Origin: Magnetospirillum sp. 15-1
GTDB taxonomy: Bacteria > Pseudomonadota > Alphaproteobacteria > Rhodospirillales > Magnetospirillaceae
DNA length: 64,000 nucleotides
Assembly (NCBI RefSeq): GCF_900184795.1
Contig: NZ_FXXN01000016.1
Span: forward strand, 1 to 64,000
Reading direction: 5' to 3'
Below are positions 63,143 through 64,000 of the stretch, in pieces (within the stretch, counting starts at the first letter, position 1; each line of letters begins with the position of its first letter). The notes under the pieces are model-generated. The model worked only from the letters and a program-made list of their open reading frames with translations, did not search any database and was not told the origin of the DNA. The translations under genes were made by a program, and so were the position numbers.

Positions 63143-63568
63143 ATGGCCGCCAGTTACAGCATCGGACATCCGGTCCTCGACGACGACCATGATCGCATGA
63201 TCGCCGCGTGGCGTGAACTGGAAGCCAGCCGGACCCTGGAGGCGGCCAAGGCGGCGGCCTCCCGGCTGATGGCCGAGGCCAGCGGGCATTTCGATCGCGA
63301 GGAACAGTTCATGGCCCTGTGCGGCTATCCTGATCTGGCTCGGCATAAGAGGCTGCATGCGGAAATGGGGGCGGCGCTCCGTCATGTACTGTTGTTGCCG
63401 CTGTTGGGCAAGGGTGGGCACGAGGGCTTCATCCTGGCCATGCGCGCCCTGATGGACAAGTGGGTGATGGCCCACATCCTGGGCGAGGATTCCAGGCTGG
63501 CCCCCTATGTCCGGGCGGCCCAGGCCCGGCTTGGCGGGCACCGTCCCGCCATGGCGGCCCGCCACTGA
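63143..63568 (+). CDS. Bacteriohemerythrin
   Basis: The 141-residue protein has the hemerythrin di-iron pattern: HPVLDDDHDRMI (first His), ASGHFDREEQFM (HxxxE), ARHKRLHAEM (HxxxH) and a final MDKWVMAHILGED (HxxxxD). It can bind oxygen at a di-iron site; such proteins are especially abundant in magnetotactic and other oxygen-sensing spirilla. ATG 63143 follows GGAGG. The upstream gap has two GTTTGACG copies about 35 bases apart. Confidence 0.88.
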   Translation: MAASYSIGHPVLDDDHDRMIAAWRELEASRTLEAAKAAASRLMAEASGHFDREEQFMALCGYPDLARHKRLHAEMGAALRHVLLLPLLGKGGHEGFILAMRALMDKWVMAHILGEDSRLAPYVRAAQARLGGHRPAMAARH

Positions 63569-63655
63569 TCCTTACCTTTTCTCCACACTTGATCTGCGTC
63601 AATGTTCGCCGCCGCCGGGCGTGCGTTCCTGTATCGGACCCCAAGGAGGATCGCT

Positions 63656-64000
63656 TTGCGCTCTGCCCGCGCCGCCCTATCCATCCGCCGTATCGGCCGT
63701 CGCCCCATGGCGCGGCTGCTGGCGGTGGCGTTGGTGGCGGCGGGCTTCGTCTTCCAGGGTCTGCTTCCCGGTCTCGATCTGGCGTTCAGGGGGGATACCC
63801 TTCTGGTGACGCTGGCCGCGCGGACCGGCATCTGCCACGCGTCACTCGCGGGCGGAACCGAGCGTACGGCGGTTCCATCTCCCCTGAGTGACGACGAGCA
63901 GTCGGAAAGCCACGGATGCTGTCTGGTGTGCCAGGCCGCGTCGTCGGCGAAAGGGGCATTGCCGTCCCCAACCTTCAAAGTACCCACCGCAGGTACGGCA
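63656..64000 (+). CDS. DUF2946-like small membrane protein, cut by the window edge
   Basis: TTG 63656 has AAGGAGG 6 bases upstream and opens a frame of at least 115 codons to the window end. It begins (M)RSARAALSIRRIGRRPMARLLAVALVAAGFVFQGLLPGLDLAF, one membrane helix, followed by GICHASLAGG and HGCCLVCQAA. The helix plus Cys-rich ICHA...CxxC pattern is typical of DUF2946 proteins, which often precede TonB receptor genes for metal uptake. The 3' end and neighbours are not visible. Confidence 0.6.
   Translation, partial: MRSARAALSIRRIGRRPMARLLAVALVAAGFVFQGLLPGLDLAFRGDTLLVTLAARTGICHASLAGGTERTAVPSPLSDDEQSESHGCCLVCQAASSAKGALPSPTFKVPTAGTA

Overview
The window looks like a high-GC alphaproteobacterial chromosome of the Rhodospirillales, most likely a Magnetospirillum-type organism. 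The basis is gene content: an alphaproteobacterial S10-spc-alpha ribosomal cluster with adk after secY and no rpmJ there, an ATP12-family F1-ATPase assembly factor, hopanoid genes hpnN-hpnK-hpnL, and very many PAS/histidine-kinase, chemotaxis and cyclic-di-GMP proteins. The genus is an inference from general knowledge; no search was run.

Layout. 1-2430: decayed prophage debris, including a chimera of a truncated recombinase and a truncated terminase. 2431-4112: a LuxR-type regulator whose start is cut by an IS5-family element with a programmed -1 frameshift. 4177-9127: an operon of histidine kinase, single-domain response regulator and hybrid kinase, then a frameshifted cheB on the other strand. 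9623-12391: a YceI/cytochrome b561/YceI operon and an enoyl-CoA hydratase. 12449-15043: a PAS histidine kinase and the MlaA lipoprotein.

15110-25616 is the most interesting region: an island of about 10.5 kb inserted in a tRNA-Thr gene. It carries a tyrosine integrase, an AlpA-type regulator, a primase/helicase, HNH nuclease, large terminase, HK97-type capsid, prohead protease and portal, plus a few small genes. It has no tail, lysis or recognisable repressor genes. This is the profile of a capsid-forming phage satellite (cf-PICI-like) that would package its own DNA but borrow tails from a helper phage.

25740-42758 is the core: rlmB, tRNA-Tyr, tRNA-Gly, tuf, and the ribosomal protein genes rpsJ to rplQ with secY, adk and rpoA. 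Good sigma-70-like promoters precede tRNA-Tyr, rpsJ and rpsM, and several strong intercistronic hairpins are present. One of them is terminator-like and lies between rpoA and rplQ.

42759-64000: a TPR/methyltransferase gene behind a 21-bp tandem repeat; a minus-strand run rluC-family, HAD phosphatase, AsmA, ATP12; a PAS chemoreceptor; hpnN-hpnK-hpnL; a membrane sensor without output domain; a YgiQ-type radical SAM protein; a multi-PAS kinase; an overlapping pair of a cNMP-EAL phosphodiesterase and a zinc-sensing-type diguanylate cyclase; a hemerythrin; and a partial DUF2946-like gene at the right edge.
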